From Actinocatenispora rupis (GTDB lineage Bacteria; Actinomycetota; Actinomycetes; Mycobacteriales; Micromonosporaceae): DNA of 64,000 nucleotides. Shown in pieces: positions 43,464 through 52,254 of the stretch. How positions within the stretch are numbered: position 1 is the stretch's first letter; each line of letters begins with the position of its first letter. The notes below the pieces were generated by a model. It saw nothing but the letters and a program-made list of their open reading frames with translations, ran no database searches and was not told the DNA's origin. The position numbers and the translations under genes are program-made. The stretch lies in assembly GCF_016861975.1 (NCBI RefSeq), contig NZ_BOMB01000007.1, forward strand, positions 62,001 through 126,000, read 5' to 3'.

Positions 43464-46220
43464 TCAGCCCGTGTTGCGCAGGCCGGCGGCGATCCCGTTG
43501 ACGGTCGACAGCAGGGCGCGTTCCAGCAGTTCGTCGCGGTTCTCCGCGGCCGACCCGCCGGCCGCCGCGTACTTCGACAGCAGCGCCACCTGCAGGTGGT
43601 GCAGCGGCTCCAGGTACGTGTCGCGGACGGCGAGCGTGCGCTGGAGTACCGGCTGGGCGTCGAGCAGCTCCGCCTCGCCGGTGATCGCCAGCACCTCGGC
43701 GACGGTGCGGGTGTACTCGGCCTCGATCTGGTCGAGGAAGCCGCGCAGCTCGTCGTCCGGCACCAGCGCCTCGACGTACCGCCGGGCGATGGACAGGTCG
43801 GTCTTCGCCAGCATCATCTCGACATTGGAGACGAACGTGCGGAAGAACTGCCACCGCTGGTACATGGCGCGCAACGTGCCGGTCAGGCCGGCCTCGTTGG
43901 CGGCGGCGAGGCCGGTGCCCACGCCGTACCACCCGGGGACGATCTGCCGGGTCTGCGTCCAGCCGAACACCCACGGGATCGCGCGCAGCCCGTCCAGGCC
44001 GGCGGACGTGTTGGGCCGCTTCGACGGCCGGGAGCCGATGTTGAGCGCGCCGAGCAGCGACGTCGGCGTGCACGCCCAGAAGTAGTCCGGCAGCCGCGGG
44101 TGCTCGACCAGCTCCCGGTACTTCGCCTCGGCGGCGCCCGCGACCGTCTCCATCGCCGAGTCCCACACCGCCAGCTCCTCGGCCGGCTGCCGCGGCTCGG
44201 TGTGCAGCAGCGTCGCCTGCAACACGGCCGACACCGTCAGCTCCAGGTTCTCCCGGGCCAGCGCCGGCAGCGTGTACTTGTCGGAGATGACCTCGCCCTG
44301 CTCGGTGACCTTGATCGACCCGTCGAGCGTCCCGTACGGCTGGGCCAGGATCGCCTCGTGGGTGGGGCCGCCGCCGCGCCCGACCGTACCGCCGCGGCCG
44401 TGGAACAGGCGCAGCGTCACGCCGTGCCGGGCCGCCGTGTCCCGCATCGACCGCTGCGCCTGGTGGATGGACCACTGGCTCGCCGCGATCCCGGCCTCCT
44501 TGTTGGAGTCCGAGTAGCCCAGCATGATCTCCTGCACGTCGCCGCGCGCCGCCACGATCCGCCGGTACTCCGGGATGGCGAGCAGGCGGTCCAGCAGCTC
44601 GCCGCCGGTCTTCAGCTCGTGCACCGTCTCCAGCAGCGGTACGAAGCCGATCCGGGCGTGCCCGGCGTGCACGTCGACCAGGCCGTTCTCCCGGGCCAGG
44701 ACGGCGGCGGCGAGCAGGTCGTCGATGCCGTGCGTCATCGAGATGATGTAGCTCTCGATCACCTCCGGCCCGAACGTGTCCTGCACCTCGCGGATCGTCC
44801 CGAACACGTCGTACGTCCGGCGCTCCGGCCCGGCCAGTGCACTGTCCGGTGTGGACAGTGGCCGGCGCCCGGCCAGCTCGCGCACCAGCAGCTCGGTGCG
44901 CTGCTCGCGGTCCAGCGCGGCGTAGTCCACCTCGCCGACCGCCGCGTACAGCTGGGCGAGTACGGCGTGGTGCTTCTCCGAGTGCTCCCGGACGTCCAGT
45001 GTCGCCAGCTGCAACCCGAACGCCTCCGCCGCGCGGATCGCGTCCGACACCCGGCCGTCCGCCACCAGCGTGCCGCCGTTCGCCGTCAGCGACGCGCGCA
45101 TCAGCTCCAGATCCGCCACGTACTCCGCGGTGCCCAGGTAGTCGCGGCCCGGTTCGTGCCGCCGCCGCGCCGCCAGCCGCGCCCGGGTGTTCGCCAGCTT
45201 CTGCTTCACGCAGCGTGCCTTCAGCCGGTACGGCTCCTCGGCGTTGACCCGCCGGAACCGCGCCGGCAGCTCCGGCAGCGCCGCCAGGTCCGCCGCCAGG
45301 CTGTCCGCCAGCTCCGGCGTGACCCCCGCGTACCGGTCGGACAGGGACAGGTCGCTGACCAGCCCGTCCATCGCCTTCTCCGCCGCCCGGATCCCGTACT
45401 CGTGCTGCAGCACCAGCACGTTCGCCGTGACCTCGGGCGTCACGTACGGATTGCCGTCGCGGTCGCCGCCGATCCACGTGCCGAACGTGACCGGCTGCGC
45501 CGTCACCGGCACCTCCGCGCCCAGATCCGCCAGCGTGTCGTGCAGGTCGGCCAGTACCCGCGGCGCGGCGTCGGCGTACAGCTCGGTCAGGTAGTAGATG
45601 GCGTTGCGGGCCTCGTCCGTCGGCTCCGGCTTCGTCAACCGCAGCTCGTCGGTCTGCCACAGCAGGTCGATCAGCTCCGCCAACCGCCGGTCGTACGCCG
45701 CGGTATCGCCGCCGCCGCCCAGCGCCTTCTCCGCCGCCTCCAAGTCGAGCACGTCCGCCAGCGCGCGCTGCTTCACCAGGATCGACCGGCGCGCCGCCTC
45801 CGTCGGGTGCGCCGTGAACACCGGGCGGATCGCCAGCCGGCCCGCCGCCGCCGCGATGTCCGCCGCCGGCGTACCCGCCTTGCGGATCAGCTCGGCGGTC
45901 TCGCGCAGCCAGCCGCCCGTCACCGCACGCGCGGCCCGCAGGTCCCGGGCCCGGTGCACCTGCTCCGTCACGTTCGCCAGGTGGAAGTACGTCGAGAACG
46001 CGCGGCCCAGCCGGATCCCCGTCGCCACGTCCAGCTCGGCCAGCCGGCCCGCCACCGTGCTCGCCGAGTCGGTACGGACCAGCGCCCGGACCTCCTCGAC
46101 CAGGTCCAGCAGCCCCTGGCCCTCCTGCCGGACCAGCGCCTCGCCCAGCAGGGTGCCCAGCCGCCTGATGTCGGCCCGCAGTGCCGCGTCCGGCGCGCCT
46201 GCCTTCGGACTCTCGGTCAT
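43464..46220 (-). CDS. ppc: Phosphoenolpyruvate carboxylase
   Basis: Anaplerotic enzyme that carboxylates PEP to oxaloacetate in the cytosol. It has 918 residues, normal for bacterial PEPC. Catalytic His is in VFTAHPTEAARR; the conserved WIGGDRDGNPYVT and the mobile loop FHGRGGTVGRGGGPTHEAI are complete. The C-terminus ends AAGLRNTG, the family's conserved terminus. ATG at 46220. It is a single gene with no obvious partner; the upstream gap is long. Confidence 0.97.
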   Translation of the reverse strand: MTESPKAGAPDAALRADIRRLGTLLGEALVRQEGQGLLDLVEEVRALVRTDSASTVAGRLAELDVATGIRLGRAFSTYFHLANVTEQVHRARDLRAARAVTGGWLRETAELIRKAGTPAADIAAAAGRLAIRPVFTAHPTEAARRSILVKQRALADVLDLEAAEKALGGGGDTAAYDRRLAELIDLLWQTDELRLTKPEPTDEARNAIYYLTELYADAAPRVLADLHDTLADLGAEVPVTAQPVTFGTWIGGDRDGNPYVTPEVTANVLVLQHEYGIRAAEKAMDGLVSDLSLSDRYAGVTPELADSLAADLAALPELPARFRRVNAEEPYRLKARCVKQKLANTRARLAARRRHEPGRDYLGTAEYVADLELMRASLTANGGTLVADGRVSDAIRAAEAFGLQLATLDVREHSEKHHAVLAQLYAAVGEVDYAALDREQRTELLVRELAGRRPLSTPDSALAGPERRTYDVFGTIREVQDTFGPEVIESYIISMTHGIDDLLAAAVLARENGLVDVHAGHARIGFVPLLETVHELKTGGELLDRLLAIPEYRRIVAARGDVQEIMLGYSDSNKEAGIAASQWSIHQAQRSMRDTAARHGVTLRLFHGRGGTVGRGGGPTHEAILAQPYGTLDGSIKVTEQGEVISDKYTLPALARENLELTVSAVLQATLLHTEPRQPAEELAVWDSAMETVAGAAEAKYRELVEHPRLPDYFWACTPTSLLGALNIGSRPSKRPNTSAGLDGLRAIPWVFGWTQTRQIVPGWYGVGTGLAAANEAGLTGTLRAMYQRWQFFRTFVSNVEMMLAKTDLSIARRYVEALVPDDELRGFLDQIEAEYTRTVAEVLAITGEAELLDAQPVLQRTLAVRDTYLEPLHHLQVALLSKYAAAGGSAAENRDELLERALLSTVNGIAAGLRNTG

Positions 46221-46892
46221 CTTCAGAAGCTCCCTTCCGCCGTACCAGCAGAGCCTCCGACGACACTGTCCGAGATCGACCCGATCGTAACGGCGGCGTG
46301 GGAGGGCGCGGACCACGGCGTGAGAACGTTCACTCTTCGAGACGGCCCGCTCCCGAAACGTGGACAGCACGGCGGTCAGCGCGCCCGCAACGTCCGATCC
46401 GCGCGGGTATCCAGCCCACGCTCCGTAGGCCGTAGCGCGCGTCCCACCCGGCCCGGGACCGACACCCCTGGCTCCCGTTTCGTCCCGTCCGGTACGTCCC
46501 CGCCGCGGTCCCGCGCCCGGCCGCGCCCGAGGCGTACCCGGGGCCGATGCGTGGTTCGACGTCGGTTGTTGCGTTCGTCCGATATGAAGTCCGGGCCGTT
46601 CGCCCTGCCCGGGTGCCTGGCGTGTCGGCCGCGGGCACGGCGCCGTGCTCGGACTGGTCGGCCGTCCGGAGGGCAGCCGGCCGCACCTGACCGACGCCGG
46701 CACGGTCTTCGTCGTACTCGTCATCTGCGCGGTCGTGCACGGCGTGCACCCGCGCACTCCCGGCCGACCCGGCCGGTACCGCGTCGGGGGTACTTCCAGG
46801 CGCCTGTCAGGGTGGCCCGTAGGTCGGAAGTCAGGGTGCACGTACTCCGGTCGTCCGACGACAGCCCACCGACCGGGACGTACGGTCAGGTC
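46221..46892. other. Intergenic region, no confident gene
   Basis: About 670 bases between the divergent ppc and ABC genes. Around 46645-46770 a plus-strand stretch has strongly GC-ending codons and a short hydrophobic run (VFVVLVICAVVHG), which may be a gene remnant. The remainder shows no coding pattern. A perfect GTCGTCCGACGAC palindrome (46850-46862) and a TANNNT box near 46881 belong to the ABC promoter. Confidence 0.5.
46850..46886 (+). promoter_or_regulatory. Promoter region of the ABC exporter operon with palindrome
   Basis: TACGGT at 46881-46886 fits TANNNT and ends six bases before the GTG at 46893, as for a leaderless or near-leaderless mRNA. The palindrome GTCGTC-C-GACGAC at 46850-46862 lies at the -35 region and may be a repressor site. 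Confidence 0.45.
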
Positions 46893-47816
46893 GTGGCAAT
46901 CATCACGACGCAGGGACTCACCAAGAGGTACGCGGAGCGGGTGACCGCGCTGGCCGACCTCACGGTGGAGATCGAACCGGGGATCACCGGCCTGGTCGGC
47001 GCGAACGGTGCCGGCAAGTCGACGCTGATCAAGACGATGCTCGGGCTGTTGACCCCCACCGCGGGCCAGCTCCGGGTGCTGGGGATGGATCCGACCAGCC
47101 AGGGCGAGCAGGTCCGGGCGCGCGTCGGGTACATGCCGGAGAACGACTGCCTGCCGCCGGACGTGAGCGCGGCGGAGTTCGTCACGCACATGGGCCGGAT
47201 GTCGGGGCTGCCGAAGACGGCGGCACGCGAGCGCGCGTCCGAGACGCTGCGCCACGTCGGCCTGTACGAGGAGCGCTACCGCCAGATCGGCGGGTACTCG
47301 ACGGGCATGAAGCAGCGGGTGAAGCTGGCGCAGTCGCTGGTGCACGACCCGGATCTGCTGCTGCTGGACGAGCCGACGAACGGGCTGGATCCGGCGGGCC
47401 GGGACGGGATGCTGGACCTGGTGCACCGGATCGGTACGGAGTTCGGGATCGCGGTGGTGGTGTGCTCGCACCTGCTGGGTGAGGTGGAGCAGATCGCGGA
47501 CGGGCTGGTGGCGATCGAGTCGGGCCGGCTGCTGCGGGCGGACCGGGTGTCGGCGATGACGACCCGTACCGCGGTGTTGACGGTCGAGGTGGACGAGGGC
47601 ACCGACGCGTTGGCGGCGGCGCTGTCCGAGCGCGGTCTGCGGATCGGCCGGGACGGCGCGGCGCTGGTCACCCCGGTCGAGTCCGACTCGACGTACGACC
47701 TGGTCCGTGACCTGATCGTGGACCTGGACCTGCCGCTGCACCGGCTGGAGGAACGCCGGCACCGGGTGGCCGAGCTGTTCAACACTCCGAGCGCGGGAGG
47801 CCCGACCAATGGCTGA
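46893..47816 (+). CDS. ABC transporter ATP-binding protein (ABC-2 type exporter 1)
   Basis: Cytosolic ATPase of 307 residues for an ABC-2 exporter. Walker A is GANGAGKST, the signature is YSTGMKQRVKL (the usual LSGGQ replaced), and Walker B is LLLLDEPTNGLDP, with a switch His in CSHLLGEVE. The C-terminal 80 residues form the domain seen in drug or lipid exporters. The GTG at 46893 follows a -10 box closely. It overlaps its permease by eight bases. The cargo is unknown. Confidence 0.93.
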   Translation: MAIITTQGLTKRYAERVTALADLTVEIEPGITGLVGANGAGKSTLIKTMLGLLTPTAGQLRVLGMDPTSQGEQVRARVGYMPENDCLPPDVSAAEFVTHMGRMSGLPKTAARERASETLRHVGLYEERYRQIGGYSTGMKQRVKLAQSLVHDPDLLLLDEPTNGLDPAGRDGMLDLVHRIGTEFGIAVVVCSHLLGEVEQIADGLVAIESGRLLRADRVSAMTTRTAVLTVEVDEGTDALAAALSERGLRIGRDGAALVTPVESDSTYDLVRDLIVDLDLPLHRLEERRHRVAELFNTPSAGGPTNG

Positions 47817-48678
47817 CGTGGCGAACACCGGCACGATCCACGACATCGGCTACCAGCGGTACACGGGGCAGCGGCTGGGCCGCGGGCACGCGGTGCGCAG
47901 CCTGTACGTGTACAGCTTCCGGACGGTGTTCGGGATGGGCCGCAGCGCGAAGGCGAAGATCTTCCCGTTCTCGGTGGCGGGCATCCTGCTGGTCATCGCG
48001 GTCGTCGCGGCGGCGGTCAAGGCGCAGTTCAAGGTGGAGATCCCGCAACTGTCCTATGTGGACTTCCCGGGCACCCTGAGCTTCCTGCTCGTCCTGCTGC
48101 TCGCCGCGGTCGCGCCCGAGCTGGCGTCCCGCGACCTGCGCAACAAGGTCCTCCCGCTGTACTTCTCGCGTCCCATCGGCCGCGACGACTACGTACTCGC
48201 GAAGCTGGCGGCGCTGGTGACGGCGGTGTCGCTGATCCTGGCCGTACCGCTGTTCGTGATGTTCCTGGGCGGCGCGTTCTCCGGCTCCGGGCTGAGCGGG
48301 GCGTGGGGCCAGTTCACCGACTTCCTGCCCGGCCTGCTGAACGCCGTGATCTACGCGATCGTACTGTCCGCCGTCGCGCTGCTGATCGCCTCGCTCAGCT
48401 CCCGGCGCACCATCGCCGCCGGTGCCGTGGTGGCCGTCTTCCTGGTCACCACACCGATCTCCGGCGTACTCCAGGTGGTCGGCACCGAGACGATGCGCCA
48501 GCTCGCGTCGCTGTTCAGCATCACCGGCATCCTCAGCGGCCTGCGCAACTGGCTGTTCGGCGGCAGCGCCGAGCCGGCCATCGGCTCCTTCGGCCCGCTG
48601 TACGCCGGGGCCGCGGTGGTCCTGGTCGCCCTTTGCACCGCCCTGTTGGTCTACCGGTACCGGAAGGTGGCGTCCTGA
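47809..48678 (+). CDS. ABC-2 type transporter permease (exporter 1)
   Basis: A 289-residue membrane protein with six helices (near 48-66, 84-102, 128-150, 173-195, 204-222 and 260-280). The ELASRDLRNKVLPLYFSRPIGRDDYV loop after helix 2 is typical of ABC-2 permeases. The N-terminal GTIHDIGYQRYTGQRLGR is cytosolic. ATG at 47809 overlaps the ATPase gene. Its TGA overlaps the first ATG of the micro-ORF relay (TGATG). Confidence 0.92.
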   Translation: MADVANTGTIHDIGYQRYTGQRLGRGHAVRSLYVYSFRTVFGMGRSAKAKIFPFSVAGILLVIAVVAAAVKAQFKVEIPQLSYVDFPGTLSFLLVLLLAAVAPELASRDLRNKVLPLYFSRPIGRDDYVLAKLAALVTAVSLILAVPLFVMFLGGAFSGSGLSGAWGQFTDFLPGLLNAVIYAIVLSAVALLIASLSSRRTIAAGAVVAVFLVTTPISGVLQVVGTETMRQLASLFSITGILSGLRNWLFGGSAEPAIGSFGPLYAGAAVVLVALCTALLVYRYRKVAS

Positions 48679-48758
48679 TGAGCGAGCGTGAGCGAGCGAA
48701 CCGTGAGAATCGCGCGTGGTGCCTCGTCGGGCTTCCGACGAAGGAGGAAGGCCGATGA
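48678..48758 (+). CDS. Micro-ORF 1 of the relay (26 codons)
   Basis: An open frame from ATG to TGA in the first 77-bp copy. The peptide starts MSERERANRENR and ends LPTKEEGR; it is basic and charged, with one Trp-Cys pair. Its ATG overlaps the permease stop, and its TGA overlaps the ATG of the next copy (ATGA). No known family. It may be a translated leader or a chance frame in a repeat. Confidence 0.4.
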   Translation: MSERERANRENRAWCLVGLPTKEEGR

Positions 48759-48835
48759 GCGAGCGTCAGCGAGCGAACCGTGAGAATCGCGCGTGGTGCC
48801 TCATCGGGCTTCCGACGAAGGAGGAAGGCCGATGA
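48755..48835 (+). CDS. Micro-ORF 2 of the relay (26 codons)
   Basis: Second copy, with AAGGAGG seven bases before the ATG, an ideal ribosome binding site. It differs from copy 1 by Glu to Gln (residue 5) and Val to Ile (residue 17). Its TGA again overlaps the next ATG. Confidence 0.4.
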   Translation: MSERQRANRENRAWCLIGLPTKEEGR

Positions 48836-48912
48836 GCGAGCGTCAGCGAGCGAACCGTAAGAATCGCGCGTGGTGCCTCATCGGGCTTCCGACGAAGGAG
48901 GAAGGCCGATGA
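48832..48912 (+). CDS. Micro-ORF 3 of the relay (26 codons)
   Basis: Third copy, differing from copy 2 by Glu to Lys at residue 10. Its TGA overlaps the ATG of the second ABC ATPase (ATGA), so a ribosome finishing it would be placed at that gene's start. Own AAGGAGG upstream. Confidence 0.4.
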   Translation: MSERQRANRKNRAWCLIGLPTKEEGR

Positions 48913-48913
48913 G
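48877..48913 (+). promoter_or_regulatory. Hairpin covering the start codon of the second ABC ATPase
   Basis: CTCATCGG (48877-48884) pairs with CCGATGAG (48906-48913), which contains the ATG. Inside, CTTCC pairs with GGAAG, leaving a 9-nt loop GACGAAGGA. The same structure occurs in copies 1 (48723-48759, with one G-U pair) and 2 (48800-48836). The structure would hide the start codon and part of AAGGAGG until an upstream ribosome opens it. Confidence 0.6.
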
Positions 48914-49904
48914 CATCGGCACCGAGCCGGCGACCGAGCGCGCGGCCACCCCGGCGGCACCCGCCGTCCTCGAACTCGCGAACGTCTCCCGGTGGTACGG
49001 CAACGTCGTCGCGGTCAACGACGTGACGATGAGCCTCGGCCCCGGCGTCACCGGCCTCCTCGGCCCGAACGGCGCGGGCAAGACCACGCTGCTGCACATG
49101 ATGGCCGGCTTCCTCGCCCCGTCCCGCGGTACGGTCCGGGTCGCCGGCAGGCCGACCTGGCGCAACCCGGACGTGTACCGGGATCTGGGCCTGGTCACCG
49201 AGCGGGAGAACGTGCACGGCTTCCTGACGGCGCGGGAGTTCATCCGGGCGTCGGCGAAGCTGCAGCGGCTGCCCGACGCGGAGGCCGCGACGAGGCGCGC
49301 GATCGACATGGTCGACCTCGCCTCCGCCGCCGACCGCCGCATCGACACGTACTCGAAGGGCATGCGGCAGCGCGCCCGGGTCGCCGCGGCGCTCGTGCAC
49401 GACCCCCGGGTGCTGCTGCTGGACGAGCCGTTCAACGGCATGGACCCGCGGCAGCGGATGCACATGATGGAACTGCTGCACCAGATGGCCGCGGCCGGCC
49501 GTACGGTGCTGTTCTCCTCGCACATCCTGGAGGAGGTCGAGCAGCTCTCCGGCACCGTGCAGGTGATCGTGGCGGGTCGGCTCGCCGCCTCCGGCGACTA
49601 CCGGAAGATCCGCCGGCTGATGACGAGCCGGCCGCACGAGTTCGTGATCTCGTCGTCGGACGACCGGGCGCTGGCGGTGGCGCTGATGGCCGAGGACTCG
49701 GTCGCCGGGGTCGAGATCGTCGCGCACACCGGCCGCGGTCGCGGGGCGACGGCGGGCGGGTTGAAGATCCGCGCCGCCGACTACGGCCGGTTCTCGCGGG
49801 CGTTGCCGCGCATCGCCCGTACCGGCGGGATCCGGCTGCTGACCGTCGTCCCGGCCGACGAGTCCCTGGAAAGCGTCTTCTCCTACCTGGTGGGTGCCCG
49901 ATGA
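48909..49904 (+). CDS. ABC transporter ATP-binding protein (ABC-2 type exporter 2)
   Basis: ATPase of 331 residues. Walker A is GPNGAGKTT, the signature is YSKGMRQRARV, Walker B is LLLDEPFNGMDP and the switch His is in SSHILEEVE. An N-terminal Ala/Thr-rich extension (1-22) precedes the domain. The ATG at 48909 is chosen because it continues the AAGGAGG-N7-ATG spacing of the repeats; an in-frame start at 48870 lies inside repeat 3. It overlaps the next permease (ATGA). Confidence 0.93.
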   Translation: MSIGTEPATERAATPAAPAVLELANVSRWYGNVVAVNDVTMSLGPGVTGLLGPNGAGKTTLLHMMAGFLAPSRGTVRVAGRPTWRNPDVYRDLGLVTERENVHGFLTAREFIRASAKLQRLPDAEAATRRAIDMVDLASAADRRIDTYSKGMRQRARVAAALVHDPRVLLLDEPFNGMDPRQRMHMMELLHQMAAAGRTVLFSSHILEEVEQLSGTVQVIVAGRLAASGDYRKIRRLMTSRPHEFVISSSDDRALAVALMAEDSVAGVEIVAHTGRGRGATAGGLKIRAADYGRFSRALPRIARTGGIRLLTVVPADESLESVFSYLVGAR

Positions 49905-50659
49905 CCAGCAGCTCCACGGTGGCGCCCGCCCGCGGTGCGCGCCTCTTCAACCCGACGATCGCGTCGATCACGCTGCGCGGCCTGCTCGGCCGGAAGCGTT
50001 CGCTGCTGCTGATCCCGCTGCCGCTGATCCTGGTGGGGCTGTCGGCGCTCGTCGCGTCCCGGCACGCGTCGCCGGAGCACTCCGTCTCGGTCGTACTCGT
50101 CGGGCTCGGCATCGCCGTCGTACTCCCGCTCACGGCGCTGATCATCGGTACCAGCGTGATCGGCTCGGAGGTGGACGACGGCACGATCGTGCACATCCTC
50201 ACGAAACCGTTGCCGCGCCGGGAGATCCTGCTGACCAAGTACCTGGTGGCGGCGGTGGTGAGCGCCGTGGTGGTGGCCGTACCGATGCTGCTGTCGGGTC
50301 TGATCATCGACTCGCTGTCGCTCGGGGTCGGCCTGGCGGTCGGGTCCGCGATCGGCGCGTTCGTCTACTCGGCGTTGTTCGTGATGGCGAGCCTGCTGAT
50401 CCGCCGCGCCGTCCTGGTCGGGCTGGCGTACATCCTGTTGTGGGAGGGGCTGCTCGGCAACCTGCTGGACGGCACCAAGGTCCTGAGCGTGCAGAAGTAC
50501 GTGACGGAGTTCGCGGCGGAGATCTCCGGCAGCCCCCTGCTGCACGGCCCGATGTCGCTGGTGGTGGCGATCGTCATGGCCGCGGTACTGACCGTCGGCA
50601 CGCTGGTCGTCGCCGTCGACCGGCTGCGTTCGTTCTCCGTGGCGGGCGAGACGAGCTGA
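49901..50659 (+). CDS. ABC-2 type transporter permease (exporter 2)
   Basis: Membrane protein of 252 residues with about six helices. IGTSVIGSEVDDGTIVHILTKPLPRREILLTKYL is split here as the conserved cytosolic turn SEVDDGTIVHILTKPLPRRE after helix 2. The ATG at 49901 overlaps the ATPase stop. It probably pairs with the ATPase at 48909. A strong terminator follows. Cargo unknown. Confidence 0.92.
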   Translation: MTSSSTVAPARGARLFNPTIASITLRGLLGRKRSLLLIPLPLILVGLSALVASRHASPEHSVSVVLVGLGIAVVLPLTALIIGTSVIGSEVDDGTIVHILTKPLPRREILLTKYLVAAVVSAVVVAVPMLLSGLIIDSLSLGVGLAVGSAIGAFVYSALFVMASLLIRRAVLVGLAYILLWEGLLGNLLDGTKVLSVQKYVTEFAAEISGSPLLHGPMSLVVAIVMAAVLTVGTLVVAVDRLRSFSVAGETS

Positions 50660-50672
50660 CTCTCCCGCCACC

Positions 50673-50707
50673 GCAGCGCCCGGCCGCCCCACCCGGCCGG
50701 GCGCTGC
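50673..50707. terminator. Hairpin terminator of the ABC operon
   Basis: GCAGCGCCCGGCCG and CGGCCGGGCGCTGC form a perfect 14-bp stem with a 7-nt loop, between the convergent permease and acyl-CoA synthetase genes. No U tract. Confidence 0.8.
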
Positions 50708-50713
50708 GCCGTC

Positions 50714-52201
50714 TCACCACCCGCGCAGGGCGTTCTTGTCCGGCTTGCCGAGCGCGGTGAGCGGCAGCGCGTCGACGTACCGGACGTCGCGGGGAGCGTG
50801 GACGGCGCCGAGCCGGGCGGTGACGAGCGCGCGCAACTCGTCCGGGTCGACGGGCGCGTCCACCACCACGTACGCGACGATCGCCTCGCCGGTGGTCTCG
50901 TCGGGTACCCCGACCACGGCCGCGGCGCGTACCCGGGGGTGGTCGGTCAGCGCGGCCTCGATCGGTACGGCGTAACAGTTCCGGCCGCCGACGACGACCA
51001 TGTCGCGGGCCCGGCCGACCAGGTACAGGTAGCCGTCGGGGTCGAGGCGGCCGAGGTCGCCGGTGTGCAGCCAGCCGTCCCGGAGTACGGCGGCGGTCTC
51101 GTCGGGGCGCCGCCAGTACCCGGTCATGACCGAACGGGAACGTACGCAGACCTCGCCGACGTCGCCGTCCGCCACCGGCGTACCGGACGGGTCGCGGAGG
51201 GACAGCTCGACGCCGGGCAGCGCGCGACCGACGGAGGACAGCAGTTCGGGGCGGGCGTGGTCGGCGGCGGTCAGCGCGGTGATGGCGGGTGCCTCGGTCG
51301 ACGCGTACCCCTGCTGGAGCACCGGGCCGAACCGGTCGAGCGCGGCGCGCAGCCGGGCGGGCGACGCGGGGGCGCTGCCGTACACGAGGAGCGACAGCGC
51401 GCGGGTGTCGGTGCGCGGCAGGTCGGGGTGGTCGAGGAGTTGGCTCAACAGAGCCGGATACAGGTACGTGAGGATCGTGTCGTCGGGCGAGTCGGCCAGC
51501 GTGCGCAGCATCCGGCCGGGCTCGAAGTCGTACGTCTCGACGGCGACGCCGAGCGTCAGCATGATCAGCGCGAGGTCGCCGGCGACGTGCGCGACCGGGG
51601 TGACGGCGAGGAACCGGGCCCGGTCGGTCCGGTCGGCGAGCCCGTCGCGCGCCGCGGCGGCACCGGCGACGGCGGAGCGGGCCGCGGCGTGCAGCGCCCC
51701 GTACGTGGTGGGCACGCCCTTCGGCAGCCCCGTCGTGCCCCCCGTGTACGTGACGCGCGCGAGGTCGTCGTCCTCGGCGGCCACCGGCACCGGCTCCGCC
51801 GGCTCGGCCGCGGCGAGCGCGGCCAGTTCGCCCGCGTGTACCCACCGGGGGCGAGGCGTGGCGGGGTGCGGGTCGCCGGCGGTGACCACGAGCGCGGGCG
51901 CGGCGTCGGCCACGATGTGCGGCACGGTCGGCATCGCCGGTTCGAGGTGCACGTGCGTGAACCGCAGCCCCGCCACGTACGCCGCGAGCCGGACGAGCAG
52001 CGCGTCCGGCGTGTTCGCCGTCAGCAGCACCAGCCCGTCGCCGCGCGCCACGCCCAGCCCGCGCAACGCCCGCGCCGTCCGGTACGTGTCGGCGAGCAGC
52101 CCGGCGAAGCTCCACGTACGCCCGCCGGCGGTGAGCGCGGTGCGCCCGCCGTTCTGCTCGCCGAGCGCGCCGATCAGGTCCGTCACGTACCGGGCGGGCA
52201 T
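50714..52201 (-). CDS. AMP-binding acyl-CoA synthetase/ligase
   Basis: ANL-superfamily enzyme of 495 residues that would adenylate a carboxylic acid and transfer it to CoA. Motifs in order: the P-loop YTGGTTGLPKGVP near 153, VLQQGYASTEAP, DGWLHTGDLGRLD and the C-terminal hinge with Lys in PLTALGKPDKNALRG. ATG at 52201 with CGGAGGT upstream. It diverges from a TetR regulator, with an operator-like palindrome between them, so it is probably repressed by that regulator. Fatty or aromatic acid substrate unknown. Confidence 0.92.
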   Translation of the reverse strand: MPARYVTDLIGALGEQNGGRTALTAGGRTWSFAGLLADTYRTARALRGLGVARGDGLVLLTANTPDALLVRLAAYVAGLRFTHVHLEPAMPTVPHIVADAAPALVVTAGDPHPATPRPRWVHAGELAALAAAEPAEPVPVAAEDDDLARVTYTGGTTGLPKGVPTTYGALHAAARSAVAGAAAARDGLADRTDRARFLAVTPVAHVAGDLALIMLTLGVAVETYDFEPGRMLRTLADSPDDTILTYLYPALLSQLLDHPDLPRTDTRALSLLVYGSAPASPARLRAALDRFGPVLQQGYASTEAPAITALTAADHARPELLSSVGRALPGVELSLRDPSGTPVADGDVGEVCVRSRSVMTGYWRRPDETAAVLRDGWLHTGDLGRLDPDGYLYLVGRARDMVVVGGRNCYAVPIEAALTDHPRVRAAAVVGVPDETTGEAIVAYVVVDAPVDPDELRALVTARLGAVHAPRDVRYVDALPLTALGKPDKNALRGW

Positions 52202-52220
52202 GCGTACCTCCGAAAAAGCT

Positions 52221-52229
52221 AACAGTGTT
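52221..52229. promoter_or_regulatory. TetR-type operator palindrome between divergent genes
   Basis: AACA-G-TGTT, embedded in CTAACAGTGTTCATTTAA, is a palindrome in the only AT-rich stretch of the 66-bp divergent gap. It lies 20 bases upstream of the synthetase start, where binding would block its promoter. Confidence 0.5.
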
Positions 52230-52254
52230 CATTTAATGCCGTCAGCATAGCCGG

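Larger units (their letters stand above)
48678..48908 (+). repeat. Three tandem 77-bp repeats between two ABC transporters
   Basis: Three near-identical copies with an exact 77-base period start at 48678, 48755 and 48832. The next in-phase position, 48909, is the ATG of the second ATPase. Only three base changes separate adjacent copies in the region read. Each copy ends with AAGGAGG, a 7-base spacer and ATG. Because 77 is not a multiple of 3, each copy is in a different frame. Confidence 0.97.
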
